Source: Arenibacter sp. ARW7G5Y1
GTDB taxonomy: Bacteria; Bacteroidota; Bacteroidia; Flavobacteriales; Flavobacteriaceae
NCBI RefSeq assembly: GCF_003201775.1
Contig: NZ_QJJZ01000001.1
Span: 567,233-631,232 of the forward strand
DNA length: 64,000 bases
Reading direction: 5' to 3'
Shown here: positions 54,205-64,000 of the stretch, piece after piece
Position numbering within the stretch: the stretch's first letter is position 1
Layout of the letters: every line of letters begins with the position of its first letter
Notes under the pieces: model-generated
Seen by the model: only the letters and a program-made list of their open reading frames with translations
The model's database searches: none
Told to the model about the DNA's origin: nothing
Translations under genes and position numbers: made by a program

Positions 54205-55755
54205 ATGAAGTTGTTTTGGGTTGTTTTGGGATTGGCACTTTTGTCGTGCAAGGGTGAGAACAAGGTAAGGTCGGTGAAAGTTGATGAGGCCGAATTGGGA
54301 CTTTATCAGGATGCCCATCGTCCGCAATTTCATTTTACACCAGCGGAAAAATGGATGAACGATCCTAATGGATTGGTGTACAATCAAGGCGTGTACCATC
54401 TATTTTATCAATATTATCCTGAAGATATTGTTTGGGGTCCCATGCATTGGGGTCATGCAATAAGCAAGGATATGGTGTATTGGGAAAATAAGCCGATAGC
54501 TTTATTCCCTGATGAGCACGGCTATATTTTCTCGGGAAGTGCTGTGGTGGATACCGATAATTCTTCCGGTTTAGGTAGTTTGGGCAATCCTCCCTTGGTG
54601 GCCGTATTTACCTATCACGATCCGGTAGGTGAAAAAGCGGGTAAAGATGACTTTCAGACCCAGGGGATTGCCTATAGTTTGGATAATGGGGAAACTTGGT
54701 CTAAATATGAAGGTAATCCCGTTATAGAAAATGAAGGAATAAGGGATTTTAGAGATCCCAAAGTCTTTTGGAATAATAAAACGGGCAATTGGACCATGTT
54801 ATTGGTGGCGGGAGACCATCTCCAAATTTGGCAATCCCCGGATCTAAAGGATTGGGAGAAGGTGAGTGAGTTTGGGAAGGAACAAGGCGCTCATGGTGGA
54901 GTTTGGGAATGTCCGGATTTATTTCCATTAAAGGTGGAAGGCACTGACTTGGAAAAATGGGTACTCCTGATCAGCATTAACCCAGGGGCTCCCAACGGAG
55001 GCAGTGGAACCCAATATTTTGTTGGGGATTTTGATGGTAGGGTATTTACTAGCGACCAAAAGGAACATAAATGGATAGATTGGGGTGCGGATAATTATGC
55101 AGGGGTAACCTATAACAATGCACCCAACAATGACCGAATTTTTATTGGTTGGATGAGCAATTGGGCCTACGCCCAAGAGACTCCTACTGAAAAATGGCGT
55201 AGTGCCATGACGCTGCCCAGAAAACTTAGTCTGCACCAAATAAATGATGGGTTTCAATTGTTCAACTATCCACTGCAAAGTGTCGATAAAATCAGGGATT
55301 CAGGGACCCAAGTTGATATCTTTATAGATGCCCAATCGGATAAGTCGCTAACTTTTGATCATTTTAATAGTTCCGAAGTAAAATTCAAGACCAGTTCAAA
55401 AGCGTTCAGGCTGGACTTTCAAAATAGTTTGGGCGAGAATTTTAATGTGATCCTGGATGCTGAAAATCAACAATTTATTTTAGATAGGTCCCGATCTGGA
55501 AAAGTTGATTTTGATGGGGATTTTGCCCAAAATGTTCAGACTATGCCAATCCCCGATATGCCTAGTGAAGATTATGAAGTACGTATCCTGATGGATTGGT
55601 CCTCGGTGGAAATTTTTATAAACGGTGGGCAATATGTAATGACCTCCCAGATCTTTCCAAACGAATTTTACCGGACCTTGATGATCTCCAATCCAACGGA
55701 TATGGAATTGGAATTGGATGAATTTACAATAAGCCCCTTAAAGTCTATCTGGTAG
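54205..55755 (+). CDS. GH32 family beta-fructosidase (levanase/inulinase/invertase type), lipoprotein
   Basis: Start set at ATG 54205, opening a lipoprotein signal (LGLALLSC); a TTG at 54190 would add five residues. About 516 residues. GH32 motifs: WMNDPNG with the nucleophile Asp, FSGSAV, FRDPKVFW (RDP), and WECPDLF with the acid/base Glu, then a C-terminal beta-sandwich ending about 20 residues after VEIFINGG. It hydrolyses beta-fructosides such as levan, inulin or sucrose outside the cytoplasm. No susCD pair or fructokinase adjoins it, so it is a lone enzyme gene here. Confidence 0.94.
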   Translation: MKLFWVVLGLALLSCKGENKVRSVKVDEAELGLYQDAHRPQFHFTPAEKWMNDPNGLVYNQGVYHLFYQYYPEDIVWGPMHWGHAISKDMVYWENKPIALFPDEHGYIFSGSAVVDTDNSSGLGSLGNPPLVAVFTYHDPVGEKAGKDDFQTQGIAYSLDNGETWSKYEGNPVIENEGIRDFRDPKVFWNNKTGNWTMLLVAGDHLQIWQSPDLKDWEKVSEFGKEQGAHGGVWECPDLFPLKVEGTDLEKWVLLISINPGAPNGGSGTQYFVGDFDGRVFTSDQKEHKWIDWGADNYAGVTYNNAPNNDRIFIGWMSNWAYAQETPTEKWRSAMTLPRKLSLHQINDGFQLFNYPLQSVDKIRDSGTQVDIFIDAQSDKSLTFDHFNSSEVKFKTSSKAFRLDFQNSLGENFNVILDAENQQFILDRSRSGKVDFDGDFAQNVQTMPIPDMPSEDYEVRILMDWSSVEIFINGGQYVMTSQIFPNEFYRTLMISNPTDMELELDEFTISPLKSIW

Positions 55756-55956
55756 GGGCACATAAAGTACTCCCTTGCCGATCCTTCCTTTGGCCTATGA
55801 TATCAATATTTATAGATTTGAAATAACGCTTGTTATTAATCATAAACACGCCTTGTGTTTTTTTGTTTTATAGGAAACATCAGGGACAATTATTTGATTT
55901 TATGTTAATCACTGTTAAATAAAGTTTAACTATTCTTAAAAATAAGTCATAAGAAT

Positions 55957-55964
55957 TAGATTTG
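55957..55964 (+). promoter_or_regulatory. Candidate -7 box of the RND efflux operon
   Basis: TAGATTTG, a perfect TAnnTTTG match 49 bases before the first gene of the operon. A -33 TTG is not evident at normal spacing. Confidence 0.4.
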
Positions 55965-56013
55965 TTAGAGTCTTGTTAATGTTTTTGCAATTGGTTGTTA
56001 TCTCCAGAAAATT

Positions 56014-57096
56014 ATGAAAATAAAATACATCGTTTATACTATAATGCTAATTGGCTTGGGAGGTTTGATAACCTATCGTATTATGCAAAATAGTGAGGCA
56101 GGTAAATCAAGTAGTGCGGCCACCAATAGAACGGTCCCAATGGTTTCTGGAATGATTCTTCGTCCCCAAGTGTTTAATGATAATATTTCCCTTTCGGGTA
56201 CCTTGGAGGCCAATGAGCAAATTGAGATACGAAGTGAGGTGTCCGGTGTTGTTGAAAGCATCAATTTTGTGGAAGGTAGCAAGGTTTCTCAAGGGCAGGT
56301 GTTGTTCCGGGTGAACGATATTGAATTGCAGGCTCAATTGTCCAAAGTACGGACCGCCCAAAAACTGGCCGCAGAAAATGAAAGACGGGCAAAGCTTCTG
56401 TTGGAAAAGCAGGCCATAAGCCAAGAGGAATATGATATTGCAAGCGCCGATTTCCAATCCGCCAGTGCAGAATCGGAATTGATATCCGCACAATTATCAA
56501 AAGCAACGGTTCGTGCCCCGTTTTCTGGTATAATAGGACTTCGTTCCATTTCGAAAGGGACCTATGTTAGTCCGGAAACTGCCGTAGCCAAATTGGTGAA
56601 TACCGACCAGCTAAAGATTACGTTTTCCATTCCTGAAAAATACGCCGCACAAATAAAAGTGGGTACTTCCTTCACTTTCACAACGGCCAATTCCAGGGAA
56701 GAATATAGTGCAAAAATATATGCGATTGAACCAGAAGTAGAGGTTGCCACAAGAACCTTAAAAATGAGGGCAACGGCCGAAAATCCTGGGGGTAAACTTT
56801 TTCCAGGCGCTTTTGCCAATGTAATACTGCCCTTGGAAACGGTGAATGATGCCTTATTGGTGCCCAGTGAATCTTTGATTCCAGTTCAGAATGGCAAGAA
56901 AATATTTATTGTGGAGAATGGCCTGGCCAAGGAGATGGATGTGGAAATAGGAGCTAGGACGGGAAGTTCTGTAAGAATCGTATCTGGGTTAAAGGCTGGG
57001 GATACTGTCTTAACGTATGGTGTAATGGCCTTGAAGAATGGTTCACCCGTAAAAGTACTGTTAAAGGAAAACGAACCAATGACTGTGGCACAATGA
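56014..57096 (+). CDS. RND efflux periplasmic adaptor (membrane fusion protein)
   Basis: 360 residues with an N-terminal membrane anchor (residues 5-22, no lipobox Cys). HlyD/MFP order: barrel-lipoyl half SGTLEANEQIEIRSEVSG (about 58-75), a coiled-coil hairpin (about 105-155, ending ISQEEYDIASADFQ), the second lipoyl half KATVRAPFSGIIG, and a beta-barrel. It links the inner-membrane pump to the TolC-like channel. Its stop overlaps the pump gene's ATG by four bases (ATGA). First gene of the operon. Confidence 0.94.
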   Translation: MKIKYIVYTIMLIGLGGLITYRIMQNSEAGKSSSAATNRTVPMVSGMILRPQVFNDNISLSGTLEANEQIEIRSEVSGVVESINFVEGSKVSQGQVLFRVNDIELQAQLSKVRTAQKLAAENERRAKLLLEKQAISQEEYDIASADFQSASAESELISAQLSKATVRAPFSGIIGLRSISKGTYVSPETAVAKLVNTDQLKITFSIPEKYAAQIKVGTSFTFTTANSREEYSAKIYAIEPEVEVATRTLKMRATAENPGGKLFPGAFANVILPLETVNDALLVPSESLIPVQNGKKIFIVENGLAKEMDVEIGARTGSSVRIVSGLKAGDTVLTYGVMALKNGSPVKVLLKENEPMTVAQ

Positions 57097-60000
57097 ATCT
57101 ATCAACCATAAGCATAAAGCGTCCGGTACTAACTATAGTGATGAATCTTACAATAATTCTATTTGGAATTATTGGCTTCAATTATTTGGGTGTACGGGAA
57201 TTCCCTTCCATAGATCCAGCTCAAGTATCGGTTCGTACAAATTATTCAGGGGCAAATGCCGATATTATAGAATCGCAGATTACCGAACCCTTGGAAAAGG
57301 CTATTAATTCAATTGACGGTATAAGAAACCTTACATCCTCCAGTATTCAGGGGTCCAGTTCCATAAGTATAGAGTTTAATCTTGATAAAAACCTGGAAGA
57401 TGCAGCCAACGATGTCCGCGATAAGGTTTCACAAGCCGTACGAAGTCTGCCCGATGATCTGGATGCGCCTCCAGTAGTTTCAAAATCGGATGCCGATGCG
57501 GATAGAATTCTTTCGATGACCATTCAGAGCGATGGAAAAAACATACTGGAACTTTCGGATTATGCCGAAAATGTGATATCCCAAAGAATAGAGACCATAC
57601 CAGGGGTAAGCAGTGTTCAAATATGGGGACAGCGCCGGTATGCAATGCGTTTGTGGATAGACCCTTTTAAACTGGCGTCCTACGGTCTAACGGTTGCGGA
57701 TGTGCGCCAAGCCTTGTTGGCCCAGAACGTAGAGCTGCCATCGGGCAAATTAACAGGTGATAATACCGAAATAACGGTAAAAACCATTGGTAACCTAAAT
57801 ACTGAGGACGGTTTCAACAATATTATTATCAGGGCCGATGGCGAAAAATTGGTGCGGCTAAGCGATATAGGCAGGGCCTCTTTGGAGGGCGAGAACATGG
57901 AAACCAAGATGAGCGATTCAGGTCAGCCCATGGTCGCTATCGCGGTAGTGCCACAGCCGGGTACAAATTACCTTGAAATTGCCGATAGATTTTACCTTGA
58001 GTACGAAAAGCTTAAAAAGGATCTGCCCGAAGGTTTCAAATTAAACATTGTAATAGATGACACTGTATTTGTTAGAAAGGCGGTTACAGAGGTTGCTGAA
58101 ACACTTTTAATATCCATTATCTTGGTTATCCTGGTCATTTACCTATTTTTTAGAAATTGGTCAATGGCACTACGCCCATTGGTGGATATACCGGTATCCT
58201 TGATAGCCACATTCTTTATTATGTGGTTGTTCGGATTTTCTATCAATGTCCTAACACTTTTGGCCATCGTGCTTGCTACAGGGCTCGTTGTAGACGACGG
58301 AATTGTGGTAACCGAAAATATATATAAAAAGGTGGAGGCCGGGATGAGTCCGATCGAGGCAGCTATAAAAGGATCCAACGAAATTTTCTTTGCGGTCATT
58401 TCAATATCCATTACCCTCGCAGCGGTTTTTCTTCCTGTTATTTTTCTGGAAGGTTTTGTAGGGAGATTATTTAGGGAATTTGGGGTTGTCCTGGGAGCGG
58501 CAGTACTGGTGTCGGCATTTGTTTCCCTGACCCTGACCCCAATGCTCAATGCCTATCTAATTAAACCCGGTAAGCAGAGCCATTCAAAATTTTACAATTT
58601 TACGGAACGGTATTTTGTAAAAATGAATGAATCCTATGCGGCTTCACTTCGTGTTTTTATGAAAAGAAAATGGTTGAGTTTTCCAATATTGTTGGCATGT
58701 ATTGGGCTTATTGCCCTTTTCTATGGCCTACTCCAAAAGGAAACGGCGCCTTATGACGACCGTAGTTTTATTCGGCTCAGTGTAACTGCCCCTGAAGGAT
58801 CATCTTATGAATATATGGATCGTTTAATGGATGACATCACCGATCTAATTAACGATTCTGTTCCGGAAAAGAAAGTGAGTTTGGTACTTACGTCTCCCGG
58901 TTTTGGTACATCTGCCGTGAACAGCGGAAGAGCAAATATTGCTCTGGTAGACCCAACGGAACGGAATCGATCACAAAAGGAAATTGCAGATGATCTTGCT
59001 ATATGGGCCAAATCTTATGTGGGTGGCAAATCCAATGTATCCGAAAGGCCCACCATAGCTGTAAATCGGCGTGGAGGCCCTCCTATACAGTATATTATCC
59101 AAGCCCAAAATTTTAAAAAGCTGGAGGAGAAGATTCCTGAGTTTATGCAGGAAGCCGAAAAAAACGAAACCTTTTCCTTTACAGACGTAAACCTGAAATT
59201 TGATAAGCCCGAACTTTATGTTACCATCAATAGGGAAAAAGCGGAAAGTCTGGGCGTATCCGTTTTGGATGTAGCGCAAACATTGCAATTGTCCCTCAGC
59301 GGTCAACGGTTTGGCTATTTTTTAATGAACGGGAAACAGTATCAGGTTATAGGCCAATTCGATAAAAAGGACCGAGACGCCCCATTGGACCTTACTTCCA
59401 TTTTTGTAAAAAATAGTGATGGCCTGTTGATTCAATTGGACAATCTGGTATCGACCACGGAACACAGTAGTCCGCCCCAATTGTTTCACAACAATAGGTA
59501 TATGTCGGCAACAGTCTCTGCAAATTTGGCACCAGGAAAGAGTCTAAGTGATGGCATAGATGCCATGGAAGAAATAAGGGAGAAAGTACTGGATGATAGC
59601 TTTACTACGGATTTAGGAGGTGAATCCAGAGATTTTGTAGAGAGCAGTTCCAATACCTTGTTTGCATTCGGTCTTGCCCTCTTGCTTATCTTTCTCATAT
59701 TGGCCGCCCAATTTGAAAGTTTTATAGACCCTATAATTATAATTTTAACGGTTCCAATGGCGGTAGCCGGGGCCATGTTCTCCTTGTGGCTTTTTGGACA
59801 GACTTGGAATATTTTCAGCCAAATAGGCACCATTATGCTCATTGGCCTGGTTACCAAAAACGGAATTTTAATCGTGGAATTCGCCAACCAACTTAGGGAG
59901 GAGGGTATGTCTAAAATGGAGGCCATTTTAAAAGCCTCGGAATCCCGGTTGCGGCCCATTCTTATGACCAGTCTAACCATTGCCCTAGGAGCCATGCCAA

Positions 60001-60173
60001 TTGCACTTTCTTTAGGGGCTGCCTCTGCCAGTCGTATCGGTATGGGGGTAGTTATAATTGGAGGAACCATGTTCTCTTTGGTACTAACTTTATTTGTTAT
60101 TCCAGCTTTGTACTTCTTGTGGTCTAGGGAGAGAAAGCAGCATCCGGAGTTTAAAGCCTTAGAAGCCCATTAA
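57093..60173 (+). CDS. RND efflux inner-membrane pump (AcrB/HAE-1 type)
   Basis: 1026 residues. Twelve membrane segments with the two large periplasmic loops of RND pumps. Landmarks: SIKRPVLTIVMNLTIILFG at the N-terminus, YSGANADIIESQITEPLE near 49-66, the TM4 motif GLVVDDGIVVTENIYK near 398-413 with the proton-relay Asp pair, and GLVTKNGILIVEFAN near 920. It exports drugs, bile salts or other toxic compounds by proton antiport. Membership in the HAE-1 rather than heavy-metal group is supported by the DD pair without metal-site motifs. Confidence 0.96.
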   Translation: MNLSTISIKRPVLTIVMNLTIILFGIIGFNYLGVREFPSIDPAQVSVRTNYSGANADIIESQITEPLEKAINSIDGIRNLTSSSIQGSSSISIEFNLDKNLEDAANDVRDKVSQAVRSLPDDLDAPPVVSKSDADADRILSMTIQSDGKNILELSDYAENVISQRIETIPGVSSVQIWGQRRYAMRLWIDPFKLASYGLTVADVRQALLAQNVELPSGKLTGDNTEITVKTIGNLNTEDGFNNIIIRADGEKLVRLSDIGRASLEGENMETKMSDSGQPMVAIAVVPQPGTNYLEIADRFYLEYEKLKKDLPEGFKLNIVIDDTVFVRKAVTEVAETLLISIILVILVIYLFFRNWSMALRPLVDIPVSLIATFFIMWLFGFSINVLTLLAIVLATGLVVDDGIVVTENIYKKVEAGMSPIEAAIKGSNEIFFAVISISITLAAVFLPVIFLEGFVGRLFREFGVVLGAAVLVSAFVSLTLTPMLNAYLIKPGKQSHSKFYNFTERYFVKMNESYAASLRVFMKRKWLSFPILLACIGLIALFYGLLQKETAPYDDRSFIRLSVTAPEGSSYEYMDRLMDDITDLINDSVPEKKVSLVLTSPGFGTSAVNSGRANIALVDPTERNRSQKEIADDLAIWAKSYVGGKSNVSERPTIAVNRRGGPPIQYIIQAQNFKKLEEKIPEFMQEAEKNETFSFTDVNLKFDKPELYVTINREKAESLGVSVLDVAQTLQLSLSGQRFGYFLMNGKQYQVIGQFDKKDRDAPLDLTSIFVKNSDGLLIQLDNLVSTTEHSSPPQLFHNNRYMSATVSANLAPGKSLSDGIDAMEEIREKVLDDSFTTDLGGESRDFVESSSNTLFAFGLALLLIFLILAAQFESFIDPIIIILTVPMAVAGAMFSLWLFGQTWNIFSQIGTIMLIGLVTKNGILIVEFANQLREEGMSKMEAILKASESRLRPILMTSLTIALGAMPIALSLGAASASRIGMGVVIIGGTMFSLVLTLFVIPALYFLWSRERKQHPEFKALEAH

Positions 60174-60174
60174 C

Positions 60175-61485
60175 ATGAACAACTATAATTACGCCGCCAT
60201 ACTTTTTGCCTTCTTTGGTTTAACCAGTTTAATGGGTGCACAGGAGATTCTTAGGGTTGAGGAAGCCGTACAAATTGCATTGGAAAACAATTATCAAATT
60301 AAGATTGCGTCCAATGAACTACAAATAGATGGGATTTCTGTAAGTCCCGCCAATGCAGGGATGCTTCCTCAAGTTAAGCTTAATTTAACAGACAATAATA
60401 GCATTCAAAATCTGACTCAGACCCGGTCCGACGGAAACGTGGTGGAAAGGGATAATGCCAAGAACAATAGCCTCAACTATGGTGTGGCCATGGACTGGAC
60501 GCTGTTTGATGGGCTAAGGATGTTCGCGGACTATGAGCAACTTAAGGAAACCCATAAATTAGGGGAGGCCCAATTAAAACAGGTTATTCTTAACAAGGTG
60601 GGTGAGGTTATGATTACTTATTTTGACCTGGTGCAGCAGAAACAGCAACTCATGGCATTGGATAGCACCATTATTATTTCGAAACAACGGGTTGATCTGG
60701 CATATAACCGTTTCACAATAGGAAAAGCTTCCAAGTTGGAGGTGTTGAATGCCCAGGTGGATCTAAATACGGATGAAACCTTGATGCAACGGCAGAAGGA
60801 ATTATATGTGAATACAAAAGTTAAATTGAACCAGTATCTCGCCAGGGATTTGAAAATTGATTTTGAGGTAGTCACAGAAATTTTTGTAGACCAAGGATTG
60901 GTGTTGCCTGAACTGGAAACCCTAGTAGAGAAGGAAAATCCAGCTATACAAGTAGAATTGATCAATAAGAGAATCAGTGAATTGGAATTAAAACAGACCA
61001 AGGCCTTGCGTTACCCAACAATCTTTGCAAGCACTGGGTATAATTTTGGACGCTCGGAATCCAGTTTGGGATTTACTACAAGTTCAAATTCAAGAGGGTG
61101 GAACTATGGTTTTGGTGCAAGTCTAAATGTTTTTGACGGATTTAATCAAAATCGCAATGAGAAAATAGCCAAGATTCAAATTGAAAATGCGGAGGTGGCC
61201 ATTGCCCAACGAAAACAGGAATTAATGTCCGTGGTAAACACTACCTATCAAACCTACCTGACCAATATTAGCCTAATTGAATTGGAAGGAAAAAATGAGG
61301 CAATTGCACAGGAGAATATGGAAATTACTGTGGAAAAATATAGAATCGGTATCATCCCAACCATTGAATTTAGGACGGCCCAATTAAATTATATCAATGC
61401 AAAGGTGCGCCATAGCAATGCCAAATTTCAGGCAAAGTTGTCAGAAATTATCCTAAAGCAGCTTGCAGGGAATTTAGTCTTATAA
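60175..61485 (+). CDS. TolC-family outer membrane efflux protein
   Basis: 436 residues with a signal peptide (AAILFAFFGLTSLMGAQ). Two OEP repeats of long helices and strands, with EAVQIALENNYQIK near 27-40 opening the first and the second starting near LVEKENPAIQVEL. It forms the outer-membrane channel of the tripartite pump. It begins one base after the pump gene's stop and closes the operon; no regulator gene adjoins it. Confidence 0.93.
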   Translation: MNNYNYAAILFAFFGLTSLMGAQEILRVEEAVQIALENNYQIKIASNELQIDGISVSPANAGMLPQVKLNLTDNNSIQNLTQTRSDGNVVERDNAKNNSLNYGVAMDWTLFDGLRMFADYEQLKETHKLGEAQLKQVILNKVGEVMITYFDLVQQKQQLMALDSTIIISKQRVDLAYNRFTIGKASKLEVLNAQVDLNTDETLMQRQKELYVNTKVKLNQYLARDLKIDFEVVTEIFVDQGLVLPELETLVEKENPAIQVELINKRISELELKQTKALRYPTIFASTGYNFGRSESSLGFTTSSNSRGWNYGFGASLNVFDGFNQNRNEKIAKIQIENAEVAIAQRKQELMSVVNTTYQTYLTNISLIELEGKNEAIAQENMEITVEKYRIGIIPTIEFRTAQLNYINAKVRHSNAKFQAKLSEIILKQLAGNLVL

Positions 61486-61594
61486 TTTTCTTAAATTCGG
61501 GGGCCAGGGTTATTGGTCCTATTTTAACACAAGATTTGGGTTAAGTGGGGCGTCCTTGCTTATTTCGTTTTTTGTAAACAACAAACATGAACAG

Positions 61595-62620
61595 ATGAAA
61601 CGCCGATTATTTTTCAAAAATGCCGCCTCAGCATCCATTGGGTTGGGACTAACTAAGTATTCAACAAGTGGAACAACCACAAATTCCTCAGAAAAAGACA
61701 TTCAGTTTTGTGTTACGGTAGAGGAAAACAAACTTCAGTTTTTTTCGGATGCCATTAAAGAGCCCGTAAAAATTGTACATATAGCCGACACCCATCTTTT
61801 TAGGGACGATGATCGCGGAATTCCATACAAGAGGTACAGTGGGCGTATGGCCAAAGCCTATAATCAGACCAAGCATTTTAAAACAGGGGAATTGATCAAC
61901 CCTGAATTGGCATTTGAGGCAGCCTTGAATTTTGCTAAGGAGTCCCAAGCGGACTTAATTACCCTGATCGGTGATATTTTTAGTTTTCCATCCGAAGCAG
62001 CCATAGAATGGGTAACAGCTAAACTTAAAGAAGTGGATATTCCTTATATCTATGTTGCTGGCAATCATGATTGGCATTATGAGGGTATGGAAGGTCCATT
62101 GGAAGATTTAAGGGACACATGGATAAATAAAAGATTGCTTTCCTTGTATCAAGGCAATCATCCATTAATGGCGGCATATGATGTCAAAGGAATTCGATTC
62201 TTGGCCATTGACAATTCTACCTATCAAATAAGTAAGGAACAGTTGAATTTTTTTAAAGAACATGTTGCCAGCAATGTTCCTTTGATACTTTTGGTGCATA
62301 TACCTATGTACGCTCCAGGGAAATCCATTGGTTTTGGATGCGGTAATCCGGATTGGGGAGCTTCTTCCGATAGAAATTTTGAGTTGGAAGGACGACTTAG
62401 GTGGCCAGAATCGGGACATTCCAAGACGACCTTTAATTTTCATAAGGCAGTGTTTTCGGCACCAAATCTCATGGGTATATTTTCAGGACATATTCATCGA
62501 TTTTCATTGGAATCGCTAAAGGGAAAACCTCAAATAGTAAGCGATGATAATGCCAGTGGAGGATATTTGGATGTAAATTTTATGCCCTTGGAACCAAAGG
62601 ATCGGTCTCTTATTTTTTAG
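61595..62620 (+). CDS. Tat-type exported calcineurin-like metallophosphoesterase
   Basis: Start set at ATG 61595 (MKRRLFFKNAASASIGLG), a twin-arginine-like signal with RR followed by LFF and a mild hydrophobic stretch; the ATG at 61556 adds 13 residues ahead of it. 341 residues. Metal motifs: HIADTHLF, LIGDIF, AGNHDW, LLVHIP, SGHIHRF. Export by Tat implies cofactor loading in the cytoplasm. Substrate unknown. The FAD oxidoreductase gene starts 60 bases later on the same strand and may be co-transcribed. Confidence 0.85.
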   Translation: MKRRLFFKNAASASIGLGLTKYSTSGTTTNSSEKDIQFCVTVEENKLQFFSDAIKEPVKIVHIADTHLFRDDDRGIPYKRYSGRMAKAYNQTKHFKTGELINPELAFEAALNFAKESQADLITLIGDIFSFPSEAAIEWVTAKLKEVDIPYIYVAGNHDWHYEGMEGPLEDLRDTWINKRLLSLYQGNHPLMAAYDVKGIRFLAIDNSTYQISKEQLNFFKEHVASNVPLILLVHIPMYAPGKSIGFGCGNPDWGASSDRNFELEGRLRWPESGHSKTTFNFHKAVFSAPNLMGIFSGHIHRFSLESLKGKPQIVSDDNASGGYLDVNFMPLEPKDRSLIF

Positions 62621-62680
62621 GATTCAAATTATCGCAATTAAAGTTTTGAAGAGTGAATGTATAATAGTTAAAAAGAAAGA

Positions 62681-64000
62681 ATGTTTGGAATCTATCATCA
62701 ATTGAACGTAAAAAATTATGCTATTAGGTTAATCCTATGTTTGTCTTTGGGATTTGTGACTTTAATGGCAAATGGTCAGACCAAGAAATACGATATTGTT
62801 ATTTATGGCGGAACTTCCGCAGGTGTAGCCGCTGCCCTGCAGAGTAGTAGAATGGGCAAGTCCGTAGTGCTTATAGAACCTACCAATCGTATAGGAGGTC
62901 TTACCACTGGGGGCCTTGGCCAGACAGATATTGGGAACAAGCAGGCCATTGGTGGGATTTCCAGGGAATTTTATGAGAACATCAAAAAATATTACGACAA
63001 TCCCAAAAATTGGAAATGGGAGAGGAGATCGGAGTACAAGGACGGAGGTCAGACCCGTACCGAAGAGGGGGAACCGACCATGTGGACCTTTGAACCTTCG
63101 GCAGCTCTTGAAGTATATAGGGCCTTGATGGACAATGAGAAAATAAAAATGGTATACAACGAACGGTTGAACCGGGAAACGGGGGTCAAAAAAGTAGATG
63201 GCAAAATTGAGTCGATCACCATGGAAAGCGGCAAGACCTTTAAGGGGAAGGTGTTTTTGGACACCACTTATGAAGGGGATCTTATGGCTTCTGCCGGGGT
63301 TTCCTATGCCGTGGGCAGGGAAAGCAACGAGGAATATGGGGAGACCTTGAACGGGGTACAGGCCAACAGCATAAATACCTCCTTGACTGGGCTTGTTTCA
63401 AAAAATGCCTTCAACCACAATTTTATTCCCGGGGTGGATCCCTATGTCATAAAAGGGGATCCTACAAGTGGCCTTTTACCAAATGTCAATGAAAAACCGG
63501 GTTTGGAGGGCGAAGGCGATAAAAAGATTCAGGCCTACTGCTTTAGGATGTGCCTGACCGATCATCCGGAAAACCGCATCCCCTTCCAAAAGCCAGCAAA
63601 TTATGATGAGGTCAATTATGAACTGCTTTTTCGTAATTACGAGGCCAGAAAGGGTCCCATTAGGGAGATGTATGGCTATGGGAGTTCGTTATTGCCTTGG
63701 ATAAACTCAAGTATGCCCAATAGAAAAACGGATACGAACAACAAGTTTGGCTTTTCTACCGATTATATCGGCAGGAACTATGACTATCCAGAGGCCTCCT
63801 ATGCGGAACGTGAAAAGATCATAGAGGAGCATAGGAACTACCAGATGGGGCTTATGTGGACTCTGGCCAATCATCCAAGAATTCCGGAAGAAGTGCGTGA
63901 AGAAGCTTCCAGATGGGGTACTACCAAGGATGAATTTGAAAGGGCCGATGGGTGGCAGCAACAACTTTATGTACGGGAAGCCAGGAGGATGATCAGTGAT
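62681..64000 (+). CDS. Exported FAD-dependent oxidoreductase, N-terminal part (3' end outside window)
   Basis: Open for 440 codons from ATG 62681 to the last base. Signal peptide region [18 protein letters not shown] with cleavage near GQ. FAD-binding motif [18 protein letters not shown] near residues 38-55, followed by the family's [14 protein letters not shown] and later [16 protein letters not shown]. This is the FAD_oxidored/xanthan-lyase-associated type that is frequent in polysaccharide loci of Bacteroidota. The reaction is unknown; a role in modifying sugars is an inference from the family's usual neighbourhood. C-terminal domain not visible. Confidence 0.88.
   Translation, partial: MFGIYHQLNVKNYAIRLILCLSLGFVTLMANGQTKKYDIVIYGGTSAGVAAALQSSRMGKSVVLIEPTNRIGGLTTGGLGQTDIGNKQAIGGISREFYENIKKYYDNPKNWKWERRSEYKDGGQTRTEEGEPTMWTFEPSAALEVYRALMDNEKIKMVYNERLNRETGVKKVDGKIESITMESGKTFKGKVFLDTTYEGDLMASAGVSYAVGRESNEEYGETLNGVQANSINTSLTGLVSKNAFNHNFIPGVDPYVIKGDPTSGLLPNVNEKPGLEGEGDKKIQAYCFRMCLTDHPENRIPFQKPANYDEVNYELLFRNYEARKGPIREMYGYGSSLLPWINSSMPNRKTDTNNKFGFSTDYIGRNYDYPEASYAEREKIIEEHRNYQMGLMWTLANHPRIPEEVREEASRWGTTKDEFERADGWQQQLYVREARRMISD

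Overview
This 64 kb window reads as chromosome from a marine member of the Flavobacteriaceae (Bacteroidota), of the Maribacter/Arenibacter/Zobellia type. The evidence is a SusC/SusD pair, many SpII lipoproteins, ASPIC/UnbV FG-GAP lipoproteins, mevalonate-pathway genes, AT-rich intergenic DNA, A-rich rather than strong Shine-Dalgarno leaders, and a few TAnnTTTG-type -7 boxes. The genus is an inference from gene content. I saw no rRNA, tRNA, CRISPR array, insertion sequence or phage.

Layout. 1-5400: the 3' end of argH, aqpZ, a secreted metallophosphoesterase, a class D beta-lactamase and a DJ-1/PfpI protein, separated by DNA rich in short hairpin repeats and two tandem duplications. 5400-9440: a tight minus-strand run (GNAT, BNR-type propeller, MDR oxidoreductase, Crp/Fnr regulator, DinB protein). 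9440-11080: an XRE membrane regulator between two copies of a 90-bp repeat. 11080-15060: rluB, a UbiA prenyltransferase, mevalonate kinase and diphosphomevalonate decarboxylase. 15150-21110: tspO, a convergent gap with three strong hairpins, a DUF1697 gene, glpK-glpF, and facing them an HI0933-type flavoprotein and a glycerophosphodiester phosphodiesterase.

21129-32527 is an alpha-glucoside locus. LacI regulator, beta-phosphoglucomutase, GH65 phosphorylase and GH13 enzyme lie on the minus strand, and susC-susD diverge from them across a 440-bp region with LacI-type palindromes. The likely scheme is TonB-dependent uptake, phosphorolysis of a disaccharide to beta-glucose-1-phosphate plus glucose, and conversion of the phosphate ester to glucose-6-phosphate. 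A bidirectional terminator separates susD from a sodium:solute symporter. 34681-44582 carries two overlapping large FG-GAP/ASPIC lipoproteins, a vanadium-haloperoxidase/PAP2 lipoprotein, a GyrI-like protein and a propeller lipoprotein.

44611-53058 is the most unusual region. A 1.2-kb-residue lipoprotein joins a calcineurin-like phosphatase, a middle segment with Fam20/HipA-like kinase motifs and a C-terminal Omp85-type barrel. Beside it are an HD-PycTM fusion, a GAF protein and another metallophosphoesterase. The rest holds a TonB-like protein, a GH32 fructan hydrolase, a three-gene RND efflux operon, a Tat-type metallophosphoesterase, and the start of a FAD-dependent oxidoreductase that runs off the window.
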